Shown in pieces: positions 17,090 through 27,900 of a stretch of DNA of 64,000 bases. This DNA comes from Candidatus Margulisiibacteriota bacterium (GTDB taxonomy: Bacteria; Margulisbacteria; Riflemargulisbacteria; GWF2-39-127), in assembly GCA_003242895.1 (NCBI GenBank), contig QKMY01000019.1, positions 1-64,000 on the forward strand, given 5' to 3'. Within the stretch, counting starts at the first letter, position 1, and each line of letters opens with the position of its first letter. The notes under the pieces are model-generated. The model was not told the DNA's origin, made no database searches, and worked only from the letters and a program-made list of their open reading frames with translations. Made by a program: the position numbers and the translations under genes.

Positions 17090-18047
17090 CAAAAGATTTG
17101 TTCATTACATCATACTGCTTTGCTTGCTGTTACTGGTGATCGTAACTGTCGCGATGATTTCCGGTCCTGCCGGGATGGTCTTTTGTATTGATGACATTAC
17201 CCAGAATATTATATTGTTCCAGGTGAGAATGCCAAGAATATTTTTGAGTATTATTGTTGGGTTTGCCCTCGGGTGCGGAGGGGTAGTATTCCAGTCTTTA
17301 CTTCAGAATCCACTGGCTGAACCTTATGTTTTAGGGACTTCTGCGGGTGCAGCGGCAATGGCTGCACTGGGGATGGTGCTTGGTGTTTCTGCCGGGTTTT
17401 TTATTCTGTGGTTCGGGTTTGCGGGCGCACTGATCAGTATCTTGTTTGTGCTGGGTGTAGCCAGGATCGGAGGACGTTATCCTCTCTATCGTTTGATAGT
17501 ATCGGGAATTATTGTTCATAGCTTTTTTTCGGCTATTCTTATGCTCCTGATTACCGGTTTTTCTTCTAAGACTTCGGGTGTTATGCTATGGCTTATGGGG
17601 AATCTGGCAAATAAACCGCTATCACTTGTTCTCGTTCTCGGAGCTATTGTTCTGATTTGTTTTGTAATAATTCAAGTAAAGTGGAAAGAGCTTAACCTCC
17701 TTGCGCTGGGAGATGATCATGCTCTTGCCAGTGGTGTGAATGTTGTCGGAAACAAAATTGTTTTCCTCACGCTGACTACGATAATGACGGGTGGCGTTGT
17801 TGCTGTTTCCGGCGTTATTGGTTTCGTGGGAATCATAGTTCCCCATATCATTCGGTTGCTGGTTGGGGCAAATCATAAATATTTATTACTGAGCGCTTCC
17901 CTTGGGGGGGCTTTGTTTTTACTTGTGGCCGATACTATTATCCGGTTATTTTTTGATGGGATTGATTTGCCGGTAGGTGTGATTACAGCGCTTGCCGGAG
18001 CTCCTTTTTTTATCTATCTGCTTTTCAGGCAGGGTAAGAAATTGTAA
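17079..18047 (+). CDS. btuC: cobalamin ABC transporter permease (FecCD family)
   Basis: Inner-membrane permease of about 322 residues with 9-10 hydrophobic helices. The FecCD hallmarks are present: RMPRIFLSIIVGFALGCGGV, FQSLLQNPLAEPYVLGTSAGAA, LLALGDDHALASGVNV, the BtuD-docking region, and GVIGFVGIIVPHIIRLLVG. The ATG at 17079 overlaps the end of btuF (ATGGAAAATAG), implying translational coupling. An open frame extends upstream to 17037 but only inside btuF. Confidence 0.93.
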   Translation: MENSKRFVHYIILLCLLLLVIVTVAMISGPAGMVFCIDDITQNIILFQVRMPRIFLSIIVGFALGCGGVVFQSLLQNPLAEPYVLGTSAGAAAMAALGMVLGVSAGFFILWFGFAGALISILFVLGVARIGGRYPLYRLIVSGIIVHSFFSAILMLLITGFSSKTSGVMLWLMGNLANKPLSLVLVLGAIVLICFVIIQVKWKELNLLALGDDHALASGVNVVGNKIVFLTLTTIMTGGVVAVSGVIGFVGIIVPHIIRLLVGANHKYLLLSASLGGALFLLVADTIIRLFFDGIDLPVGVITALAGAPFFIYLLFRQGKKL

Positions 18048-18105
18048 TATCCAGTTTCTGGACAATGAAAAGTAATTTTATTAATAAGCGAAACAGGGAT
18101 AGAGA

Positions 18106-18873
18106 ATGACGGATTTATTGCTTCGGAATATAGAATGTCAATATGGCAGTAAGCGTGTGATCGAAAACTTTTCTTTCGAATTTAAGTCTGGCAAAATTAC
18201 CTCGATACTAGGACCTAACGGGTCGGGTAAATCTACGCTGTTGAAGTCAATTCTTCGAATGATGCCTTTGTCGAAGGGCAGCATCTCATTGTTCGACAAA
18301 GACATCCGGTCATATACCCATCAAGAATTTGCACGAAATCTGGCGTATGTTCCACAGGCAGTTGGTGAAATGCCGGATTTTTCTGTAACTGATGTGGTTA
18401 TGATGGGACGATACCCGTATAGTACTTTTTTTCGGTCAGATGTTAATCCCGTATTGCTTGATCAAGTAATGCAGCAAACCGGATGTAACCATCTCAGAGA
18501 CAAGAAATGCAATGAGTTGTCCGGCGGAGAGCTACAGAAAGTTATTATTGCCAAAGCTTTGATGCAGCAACCAAAATTCTTGCTTCTTGATGAGCCAACA
18601 TCTAACCTTGATATAACAAGTATTATCGCTGTTGGTAATATTATTAAGTCTATATCTGAAGGAATGGGGGTAGGAGTTGTCCTGGTCTCTCATGATATCA
18701 ATTTTCTAGCTGCACTTTCTGATGAAATACTGTTGCTTGCCGGAGGAATTATCCAGGGATATGGGGCACCGGATATAGTTCTGAACGACGATAATTTAAT
18801 GAGACTGTTTCGTGCGGATATTGAAGAATTAAGAGCATACACTTCTTTTGGTAAATATAAACTTTATTCTTAG
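18106..18873 (+). CDS. btuD: cobalamin ABC transporter ATPase
   Basis: 255-residue ATP-binding subunit powering BtuC. Walker A is GPNGSGKST (36-44), the ABC signature is LSGGELQKV (138-146), Walker B is FLLLDEP (158-164) and the switch histidine is in LVSHDINF (H196). All are intact. It lies 58 bases after btuC, is preceded by AGGGA, and completes the btuBFCD set. A weak AACC/GGTT hairpin with a short T-run follows at 18879-18900 and may end the operon. Confidence 0.93.
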   Translation: MTDLLLRNIECQYGSKRVIENFSFEFKSGKITSILGPNGSGKSTLLKSILRMMPLSKGSISLFDKDIRSYTHQEFARNLAYVPQAVGEMPDFSVTDVVMMGRYPYSTFFRSDVNPVLLDQVMQQTGCNHLRDKKCNELSGGELQKVIIAKALMQQPKFLLLDEPTSNLDITSIIAVGNIIKSISEGMGVGVVLVSHDINFLAALSDEILLLAGGIIQGYGAPDIVLNDDNLMRLFRADIEELRAYTSFGKYKLYS

Positions 18874-18905
18874 CGTGCAACCCTGATTAAGGTTTTGGTT
18901 TTTAC

Positions 18906-20750
18906 TCAAAGGTAATGCGACATCTGGTTTTCGAGTAATCGGGCAACTTCAGGAATAACCGGATTATTTGTTACGAATATATCAACAGCTTCTTGATGGA
19001 TATTGTATGTAATGCCATTCTTTGGGGCTAAAATGTCATTCATTTCCGGTTGGCCAAGAATAGAGGACCGGATTCCTAGTACGGCCCCGAAAGGATTGTA
19101 GTCATCCAGGTTTTTGCCGGTAGAGACTTGTGTTTCCGCTCTATCTTTCCCCGGGATGATTATCCTGAGACCGTTTCGTAAATCACCTTTTCTGATTAGC
19201 TTTTCACCTTTTGAGACTTGAGTCGGAGTGGACTGAGTGGCAACCCAGGAATTCGCCGTAAAAGAATTAATCCCTTTAAAAAGATTCAGGTTAATCAACA
19301 GATTGTCTTTTCGCTGCCATTTCCAATCCAGAAGTTTTTTTGCGAGCCCTGTAATTGAGGAACCTTTTCCCAACAAATTAATGGACCGGTCAAGGTCAAC
19401 TCGGATATAGGAGGACCTTCCTTTGGAGACAACGCTTGCCGTGCGTTTTCTATCACTAGTGTTTTCATATAAGGTTGCTTCTCCGAGGATAGTGCCGGGA
19501 CAGAAACGCAGGCGTCTGAAATGGCCATTTTCCCGGGCAAGGCTGAGTTGGTCCATATTTCCATTTTCGATCCTTATATCATAAATCTCGGCGGTGCCGT
19601 TAATCAGGAAAAAGATATCTTGCGCTTCGTCACCTTTGCTCATGATAACTTCCTGGTCTTCATAGGTAACATAAGAGACTGATGATTCCCAGAGACTAAT
19701 ATCTCGATAGTCGAGAGATATACTTTTTAATACAGGAATAACATAGAGATTAAGTAAATCTTTAATCGCTATGCGAGCTTTCTGGTTTTCTTGCTTTTTA
19801 ATTACCGAGTCAATTATTTCCCGGGAATGAGTGAGAGATTCGATAAAGCAATGCACAGAGCTAAATATTTCGCTTAAACCTTTTTCCAGAAGTAAAGCAT
19901 CAGGGGTTCTGCTACTCTTGTCAGGGATGGCAGCCTGACTGGCCAGCATATAAATTGCCTTCAGTCCGGTGGTTATCACTTCAGGTATTGTTTTCCCGCT
20001 GCTTTCACAGAGATCAATGAGATAAAGGGAGAGATGGAAGAGTTTATGAGTAAGCTTTCTCGCGAAATGATATCTTGCCCAGTCCTCATTGTGGCTATCG
20101 CGGGGAGTTATGGAAAATCGGAGGTTTCTTTCCAGATCGCTCTGAATGTCCTGGGCCATCCAGTTAACGCATTGGAGTAAATACTCAGGGTTATGTATAA
20201 CTGGTAACTCTCCAAAAAGTATTGGATGTTTATATATGTATTTATAGAAAATATTGAATATGGAGAAACCTTTTGTCTGGTTCATCCAGAACAAGTCGTA
20301 GCCATAAAGATTGTTGAGTCTGATTTCGAGTTCTTTCTCTGTGCCATCCCAGAGAATTTTTTTAGTAAATTTCTCATTGGGCGTAATTTTATGGTAGTCG
20401 ATATCACCCTGAAAAACTACCGTTAGATCGATATCATCGTAATCCTTGAGCCATCCGGCACTACCAGTAAGGATGATGCTGTTTATCACAATATTATTAT
20501 TGTAGCGCTCCATCATATCTCTTATAATCTGCGGGATTAATTCGTCTCTCAGCATTCTATACCGGGGTAGCAATGTATTCTGAGTGAAGTAAGGGTCGAG
20601 CTGTTCCAGCGCCCTGAAGTAAATATTGTTTGTTAGGTCATCATAAGGATTGAGGGTTATTTTTTCGGGATGGATGACCTGGCTAACCGTTAAGTCATTT
20701 TTTGCCAACCGATTGCTTTTTTCTTTAAACGCTATTAATTTGTTTATCAT
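18906..20750 (-). CDS. nucleotidyltransferase fused to two cyclic-nucleotide-binding-like domains
   Basis: 614 residues, cytoplasmic. Residues about 90-145 carry a polymerase-beta-type nucleotidyltransferase core: TGSAGWLKDYDDIDLTVVF (G96-S97, D106 and D108) and a candidate third carboxylate in ELEIRL (E142). Residues about 150-345 are helical. Residues 350-465 form a cNMP-binding domain with FFLINGTAEI, GEATLYENTSDRKRTASVV and a phosphate-binding-cassette R-T-A-S core. A second domain (about 480-610) keeps the beta-roll pattern (VSKGEKLIRKGD) but lacks the G-E...R cassette. DUF294-type proteins have cNMP and CBS domains before the transferase; here the order is reversed and CBS is absent. 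Substrate unknown. Convergent with btuD. Confidence 0.8.
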   Translation of the reverse strand: MINKLIAFKEKSNRLAKNDLTVSQVIHPEKITLNPYDDLTNNIYFRALEQLDPYFTQNTLLPRYRMLRDELIPQIIRDMMERYNNNIVINSIILTGSAGWLKDYDDIDLTVVFQGDIDYHKITPNEKFTKKILWDGTEKELEIRLNNLYGYDLFWMNQTKGFSIFNIFYKYIYKHPILFGELPVIHNPEYLLQCVNWMAQDIQSDLERNLRFSITPRDSHNEDWARYHFARKLTHKLFHLSLYLIDLCESSGKTIPEVITTGLKAIYMLASQAAIPDKSSRTPDALLLEKGLSEIFSSVHCFIESLTHSREIIDSVIKKQENQKARIAIKDLLNLYVIPVLKSISLDYRDISLWESSVSYVTYEDQEVIMSKGDEAQDIFFLINGTAEIYDIRIENGNMDQLSLARENGHFRRLRFCPGTILGEATLYENTSDRKRTASVVSKGRSSYIRVDLDRSINLLGKGSSITGLAKKLLDWKWQRKDNLLINLNLFKGINSFTANSWVATQSTPTQVSKGEKLIRKGDLRNGLRIIIPGKDRAETQVSTGKNLDDYNPFGAVLGIRSSILGQPEMNDILAPKNGITYNIHQEAVDIFVTNNPVIPEVARLLENQMSHYL

Positions 20751-20890
20751 TTGCCTATACCTAATAGCAGTTTTTCTTCATATATTTATCGTAATAAAAT
20801 GGCTAAGGTTTCAGAAAAATGGTAGATTATTTAGTCGATTGAGGCGTATAATGTGCTCAAGTCAGTTATTGATCCGGGTTAAATTATCTT

Positions 20891-20918
20891 TTGGTAGATG
20901 CGTTTTTTTTGATATACT
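20891..20918 (+). promoter_or_regulatory. candidate promoter of the MORN-repeat gene
   Basis: TTGGTA (20891-20896), 16-base spacer, TATACT (20913-20918). Predicted start about 35 bases before the ATG at 20959. Confidence 0.45.
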
Positions 20919-20958
20919 AAAGGTAGATAACATAAAAAATTTATAAGGGAGTTTTTTA

Positions 20959-21651
20959 ATGCGTAACATATTTTTAAAAATACTAGCGGCGGCCATAGCA
21001 TTGTCCATTATGGGAATTTGCTTTGCTGATGAAGTAGTTATGAAGACAAGGCAGGATAAATACGGGAATATTGAGCAGTCATTTTATGAAAACGGGAAAT
21101 GGTTAGCAACACAAATAACTGACGGTATCTCGGAGATTAATAGTACTGGCAAAATTCCTGATGGATTAGTGAGAGAATATTATCTCAATGGTAATTTAAA
21201 AATTCAAAAATACTATAAAAATGGTATCGAAGATGGTGAGTATATAGGATTCTATGAAAATGGCAAAGTTGAGTTCAAGGGACGCTTTAAACAGGGAACC
21301 AATGATGGTGTCTGTCTGGAGTATTATGAAAACGGAGTAGTCGCTGCCGAGATGAATTATAATAATGGCAATCTTAATGGTGATTGGAACGAATACTACG
21401 GAGATGGTTCAATAAAAACTAAAAAGACTTTTAAGGATGGGAAACAACATGGTATCTTCACTACTCACGATAAATCTGGCAGACTGGTAGATCATATGAG
21501 TTACGCCGATGGAAAGGTTCTTTTTGGAACTAGAAAAGAATACTATGAAAATGGATTAACTAAATACATGGATTCATACCGTAACGGGGTTAAGATAAGT
21601 CGTAGGGCATATGAAGAAAATGGCAATTTGAAATTTACTAAGAATTATTAG
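20959..21651 (+). CDS. secreted MORN-variant (MORN_2/YwqK-type) repeat protein
   Basis: 230 residues with a signal peptide (ILAAAIALSIMGICFA). From about residue 60 to the end it consists of seven or so 22-24-residue repeats of the form ..G...YYENG.......Y.NG. Examples are EYYLNGNLKIQKYYKNGIED, EYIGFYENGKVEFKGRFKQG and EYYENGVVAAEMNYNNGNLN. These form a beta-hairpin solenoid found in many bacterial surface and toxin/antitoxin-related proteins. The role is unknown; export is likely. GGGAG precedes the ATG by eight bases. Immediately upstream of the giant C25 protein but separated by about 350 bases. Confidence 0.82.
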   Translation: MRNIFLKILAAAIALSIMGICFADEVVMKTRQDKYGNIEQSFYENGKWLATQITDGISEINSTGKIPDGLVREYYLNGNLKIQKYYKNGIEDGEYIGFYENGKVEFKGRFKQGTNDGVCLEYYENGVVAAEMNYNNGNLNGDWNEYYGDGSIKTKKTFKDGKQHGIFTTHDKSGRLVDHMSYADGKVLFGTRKEYYENGLTKYMDSYRNGVKISRRAYEENGNLKFTKNY

Positions 21652-21998
21652 GTTTATTCTGTAATAATTTTTTTCTTTCTTTATATTTATATATCCAAAT
21701 AACATCAAAAAATTGGTTTCGAATAGCTTTAGTATAAATTCGCATAATAATATGTGGTATTTAGCTGCATATTTCAATTTCCTATACTCTTCTATCGACG
21801 GCAAGTTGGTATTTTGCAACAGTACCAGGTAAAACAGAGTAGAAGTATGTGGCGTTTTGCAACCACAAAAGTCAGCCTCTTTTCTAATCCTCATTATTCC
21901 TGCATTTAAGCAATTGGCATAAAAATTGATAATCATCAGGCGGTGTTTATTTGGCAGCAATAATATTCGAATATGACTTGTACAGAAAAGAGGGCACA
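21652..21998. other. 347-base intergenic region before the giant C25 gene
   Basis: AT-rich. I see no convincing coding frame, tRNA or terminator hairpin. A GAGGG ribosome site lies just before the ATG at 21999. The frame of the giant gene is open upstream to a TTG at 21951, but the extra 16 residues precede a clean signal peptide and are unlikely to be translated. Confidence 0.5.
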
Positions 21999-24900
21999 AT
22001 GAAGCATAATAAACTATTGGTTATTCTTATCTTTCTTTTCTTTTTCTCTCCGCAGACTGGTTATTCGGCAGATATTTTCACTCCTTTAGTTAATGTTTTT
22101 AACGGTGTTTTAGAAGCTTTTGCGCGTACGAGCACGAGCAATCTTTCTCTTTTTTCGAAGGATATTTTAGAACAGGGGGTTTCTACCGATATTAAACTTG
22201 TAATTGGTAATTCGGCAGGCAGACCCATGCTAGATTGGTCGGGGTACTGGGAGGAATCCGGTTCAACATTAAACGAATATAGCATTTACCGGAGCACTAA
22301 TCAGAAAGATTGGGAACTCGTAGGGAAAACAAAGTTACCTACTTATATTGATACGGCTATTTCTTTCTACACTAATTATTATAAAGTTATCGCTAATTAT
22401 TCTGATCATAAGGTAGCTTCTAATGTTGCTCCTTTCAACCCAATGCAATCTATTTCCTTCAATTCGGTTCCTGCTGCAAAACAGCAGAGCTATGATAAAA
22501 TGATCGAGGTGACCTATACCTTTGCTGATCCTACGTTTGAAATTACTAGTGATGGTTTTCAGGTTATGTCAGTTAATGGCTTGTATAATGAAGGCACAGT
22601 CGGCACTCCGATGCTTCCTTATCGAGCTGGCCATTTATTAATACCTGATGGGTATAAAGTAGCATCTATAGAATATGATAACCTTGATACTATTATCTAC
22701 AAAGATAAGGTGTTAGCACCCCAGCAGCCGGCGATACCGATAAGCAGTACTGAGGACCAAAAGACCATTACTGTTAATGAATCGGTTTACAAAAGCAATA
22801 CTCCAAATGTGAGTCTGAGCAGTCAGTCACCCCAACTTCTTTCCGGGTATGAAATACTACCGTTGCTTATTACTCCTGTTACTTATTATGCTAAGGATAA
22901 AAAGGTAATTTTTTCAAGAAAACTTAAGGTGACGGTAAACCTGGTTGCTGACCGATCGATTGGAATGAAAAATGTGTTACGCCCGTCATCAATAAAGCAG
23001 ATCAATAATGCAAAAAAGATTGTTCAGGCGCTGATTGATAACAGGGATGCTCTGGAGAATGATACTCAATTAAAGATAAATTCCGTTCAAAAAAGGGCGG
23101 TTAGCAATACGTACGATCTTATTATTATTGCACCTCAAGGTTTTTCATCCGCTTACGCTCCGTTAATTACTTATAAACAGTCACTCGGAATGAAAGTTCT
23201 TTTCGTCTCGACAGAACAGATTTTTAGCAATCAAGCTGGAGTCGATAATGCCCAAAAAATAAAGAACTATATTAAATATGCGTACACTTCTTATGGTATT
23301 CAGTACGTTGTTTTAGGTGCGGATTCTGAATATGTACCAACCAGGAAGGTCCCTTCATATATTGGGGACTATGGCGGGCCTGATGATCAGAATATCAATA
23401 CCGATATCTATTATGCATGTCTCGATGATGGGTGGGACCCGAATGGAAATAGAATATATGCAGAAAGAGGCGAGAACTATGACCGCTATTCTGAAGTATA
23501 TGTTGGACGATTTCCCGCATCGAGCGCTACAGAAGTGACGAACATGGTAAACAAGACCATTCAGCTTTCATCGATGGACCCTCAAACCCCTTATATGAAA
23601 AAAACAGTTGTATTAGGTGAAAATCTAGATTCATATACATCCGGCAGTTCTTTTACAACTTATCTGTCCACAGCACTGGCAGCTAAGTTCAGCGTTACCA
23701 AATATGCCGATGATGTTAAATACTGGGGCGGATCTGATTTGGTATCATTGATAAACAGCAATAGTGCGCAATTCTATTCCCATATGGGGCATTCGAATCA
23801 TGTTTATAATGCAAAACTGAACAATTCTAGTGTACAAAGTCTAAATAATAGCTTGCCTTTTATTTATTATACTGATGGGTGTTTTCCCAATTATTTTGTC
23901 TATAGTGATTCAATTAGTGAGGCATATCTGACCGGAGCGAAAGGTGCCGCTGCTTTTATCGGTAATACTCATTATGGTTGGTATTACCGGGGAGCAGGCG
24001 ATGGGCCATCAGCCAGGTATCACAATGAATTCAATAAGGCGGTTGTTCAGAAGGATATCAAACAAATAAGCCGAGCAGCTGTAGCTTCACGCGAAGTAAT
24101 GTTTCCATACTGGTCCGTAAACGATGGAAGTAACTGTTACCGGTTACTCTATTTTGCTATTAACGTGCTGGGCGATCCCTCACTAGAAATAGTTACGGAT
24201 TTTACTGCCCGAAAAGGTGTTTCCATTGTCAGCGGTTTCGATCAATGGGAGAGGGGAACAATTTCGGTTCAGACGAGTGCTATTGGTGACAAACTAATCT
24301 CTCAATCACTTTATTACCGTATTGGCGATAACGATAGTTGGAAACAGCTTACAACTGTTAGCTCTTTGACCTTAGCCTATGAATTAGATACGACGGCTTA
24401 TGGAGATATACAAAGCTTTCAATTAAAAGCCGTAGCTCAGTATCCTGATGGTAATTCTGATTCTCAAATAGCTTCCTTCGGCATCGATAATACGCCGCCG
24501 GTAACGTCAACTACAGTTCAAAACAAAACTTATAATACCGAGGTTTCCATAAATATTGTTTCTTTTGATGCCATGTCCGGCGTAGACAAGATATTTTTCA
24601 GTATCGGAGATATTGCCCAGCAAGAATATACAGATTCTCTGATCATTAGCCAGGGGGGGAATTACAATCTCTCTTTTTATTCTCTTGATAAAGCAGGAAA
24701 TAAACAGAATACCGTAACCGTTAGTTTTACAATTGACAAGGAAGCCCGTCAGGGGTTTCCAATCCAGTTAACAGGCGCAATTTACGGAGTGCCGACCTAC
24801 AAAGATATTGATGAAGACGGGAATGTTGAAATTGTTGTTCAGTCTAATGATGGAAAAGTATATATTTTCAATCACGATGGAACACCTTTTACCGGCTGGG

Positions 24901-27900
24901 AAAATGGAAAAGAGATAGGAGTTAAAGGTGCAGGGTCACCGGCAATTGCCGATGTCGATAATGACGGCAGGGATGAGATTATTGTTTTCGGGTCATTCGT
25001 AGGGATCAGCGTATATGAAATTGATGTGAGCCTTAAATGGAAGAATCTTGTTTCCGGGCTTTCTAACAATTCCAGTCCGGTAATCGCTGATATTAATAAC
25101 GATGGCATTAAAGATATTCTTATTGCAACTGATGGCAAACTCTATGCGCTTGAGGGTATGAACGGTACTGTTATGGCCGGGTTCCCTGTGAATCTGTCTG
25201 GCGGTGCGAGCTTTGATATCTTCGGGACTCCCGCTGTTGGCGATATTGATGGTGACGGCGATCTGGAAATTGCTTTAGCATTTAGTACCGCTGATGTTAA
25301 TCCGGTAACACATTTCCAGCTTTACCATCATAATGGAGTATTAATCTGGGATAAGACCACGCCTTCAGTCTGGATGACAGCATCTCCTGTAATGGGTGAT
25401 ATCAATAATGACGGCAAAGTCGAGATAATATTTGCCGGCGGACAAGAGCCTGCAATCTATGTATTCAATTCCCTAGGAAATCCTATTTCAGGATATCCTT
25501 TTAGGCTTGCTAGCGGACATTTCGCGTTAAGTCCGGTGCTCTCAGATATCGACAGCGATGGATATCTCGATATTATTATCCCTCATCTGGACCCGTCCGA
25601 CAATAAATTATTTGCGGTTAACTATCGAGGACAAATCGTTCCTAACTTCCCGGTCCAAGTGAAAGCCGAATTAAGTTCGAGTGCTGTTATCGGCGATCTC
25701 GATGGGGATGGCAAACCTGATATCCTTGTTGGTGGGAACAGGAACCAACTTTATGCTTATACGCAGCAAGGAGCATTAGTCTCCGGGTTTCCCAAACAGT
25801 TGGGCAGTACTATGGGACTCAGTCCGGTCCTGGTTGATCTTGAGAATGACGGAAAAACAGATATCCTGTCCGGCGACTGGTCAGGAAAGATAAGTGCCTG
25901 GAGCACTAATGGCGTCTATGACAGTGATAACACCCAATGGTCGACTTTCCAGCATGATCCCTACCACACGGGGTTTTATCCGACGGTTTTTCTTGAGTCA
26001 CCGGCAACGTATTATAGAACGAACGGGCAAGTATTGCTTAAAGTCAAAACCTTCAGTAATTACTCCTGGGTAAAGAAAATTGATTTTGAGTATAGCTTTA
26101 ATTCTACCAACGGAATCAATGGAACGTGGCAACAGGCGGATGGTATTTATAATAGTCCGGTTGAGATGCTGTGGGATAGCCAACCAAAAGGAAATGAATC
26201 CGATGTATATGTCAGAGCACGTTCGATGACGATGGACAATGCTTATAGCAGCTATGTCTTTCGAAAGATATATATCGATAATAAGCCTGCTGCAAATGTC
26301 ACAAACCTCAAGGTTACTGATCCCAGTGATAACGGAGAAAAGCTGCTCCTTAGCTGGACGAAATCTGCCGATGACGGGGCCGGTCGTAATGATCTGGTGA
26401 ACTATTACCTGGTTGTTAATGACGGTGAGCAATCCGTTACTTTAGGGCGAGGGGTGACTTCGTATACGCTAGCCACTGACAAAATGCGAACTTATACCTT
26501 TTTTGTTAAGACTTTTGACGGCTTAAACTATAATCAATGTGAGAAAACAGGCCCGGTTACGCCTAAGGATGAGAACCCTCCCTATAAAGTTGGAAATGTT
26601 GTAGTGACCGATAATATAAAAGATAACGGCGGGGTTTTGGGGATTAGCTGGAACCATAGTCTTAGTTTCAATTGGACTGATCTGACAATCTCATACAAAT
26701 TGTATCGATCTGAGCATGGCTTAGAGAATTGGTCGATGATAAGTAGTTGGCTGCGAGATAATAAATATACTGATTATTCGGCAACGGTTAATCAAGTATT
26801 TGACTACAAAGTAATTGTGACCGATAAAACTTATGATATCGCCTCCGATGTAGCAACCGGAAGTAGTAAGGATGACCTGGCCCCTGCGCTTCCTGTTAAC
26901 TTCGGAGTTTATGATGTAGCTAAAGATAATGGTGAAGCTGTTATTGCTGCCTGGACTAAGTCTGCTGATGATGGTGCAGGTAGTAACGACTTGTCAAAGT
27001 ATATTGTGTACATCGGGTCTACTGTCGTTGAACTTCCTCCGGGATCTACAACTTACACTTTAACAGGGACACAAAAAAATAAACCTTATACCTTTAGTCT
27101 GAAAACGGTAGATTATAACGGGAATCAAGCACAAACAATTCAGACTTCCTGTTATGCCAGGGATAATCGCCCACCTCAAGTTCCGACAATTACGGTTGCT
27201 GATGTTCTGAACGATGCCGGGGGGCAGGTGCAGATTAGTTATCCTCGATCTGCTGATGACGGCGGTGGCTCGAATGACCTTGTGAAATATGTCCTCTACC
27301 GAAAATTTTTGAATGATCTCGATGGGGTTTCGGTTTCGGAACAGGTAGCTGATGGTCATGAAAGCTATGCTGTTAAAGTGAACACTGTCGATACTGTAGT
27401 ATATCAATTCCGGCTAGCTGTTACTGATGGCGAAAACTGGAGTTATGGTTCCTGGGTGGATGGGAGTTCAATTGATAATATTCCGCCAAAAGGCATTTCC
27501 AATTTTAAAGGAGAAGACAATCCCAGTGACAATGGTTATCAGATTAAGCTGACCTGGACGAAATCAGAAGATGATGGTGCCGGGGCCAAGGATGTTACCG
27601 GATATACTGTTTACAGGAAAGATGCCGGAGAGTGGATTGTGGTTGCAACCCTTTTGAAGGGAGTGACATCTTACATTGACTCTGGAGTGTCAAATAATGC
27701 TGTTTACCGATATAAAATAGAAACACGCGATAAATCATGTGTGACCACGACGGAATTGCCTTACGGTGTAATTCCTATCGATAATCTCCCTCCGGACGAG
27801 GTTAAAGATTTAACTGTTCAGGATAACCCGAATGACAATGGTGGGAAGACCGCTGTCACGTGGACAAAGAATACTGATGATACTATTAGTTATGTTATTT

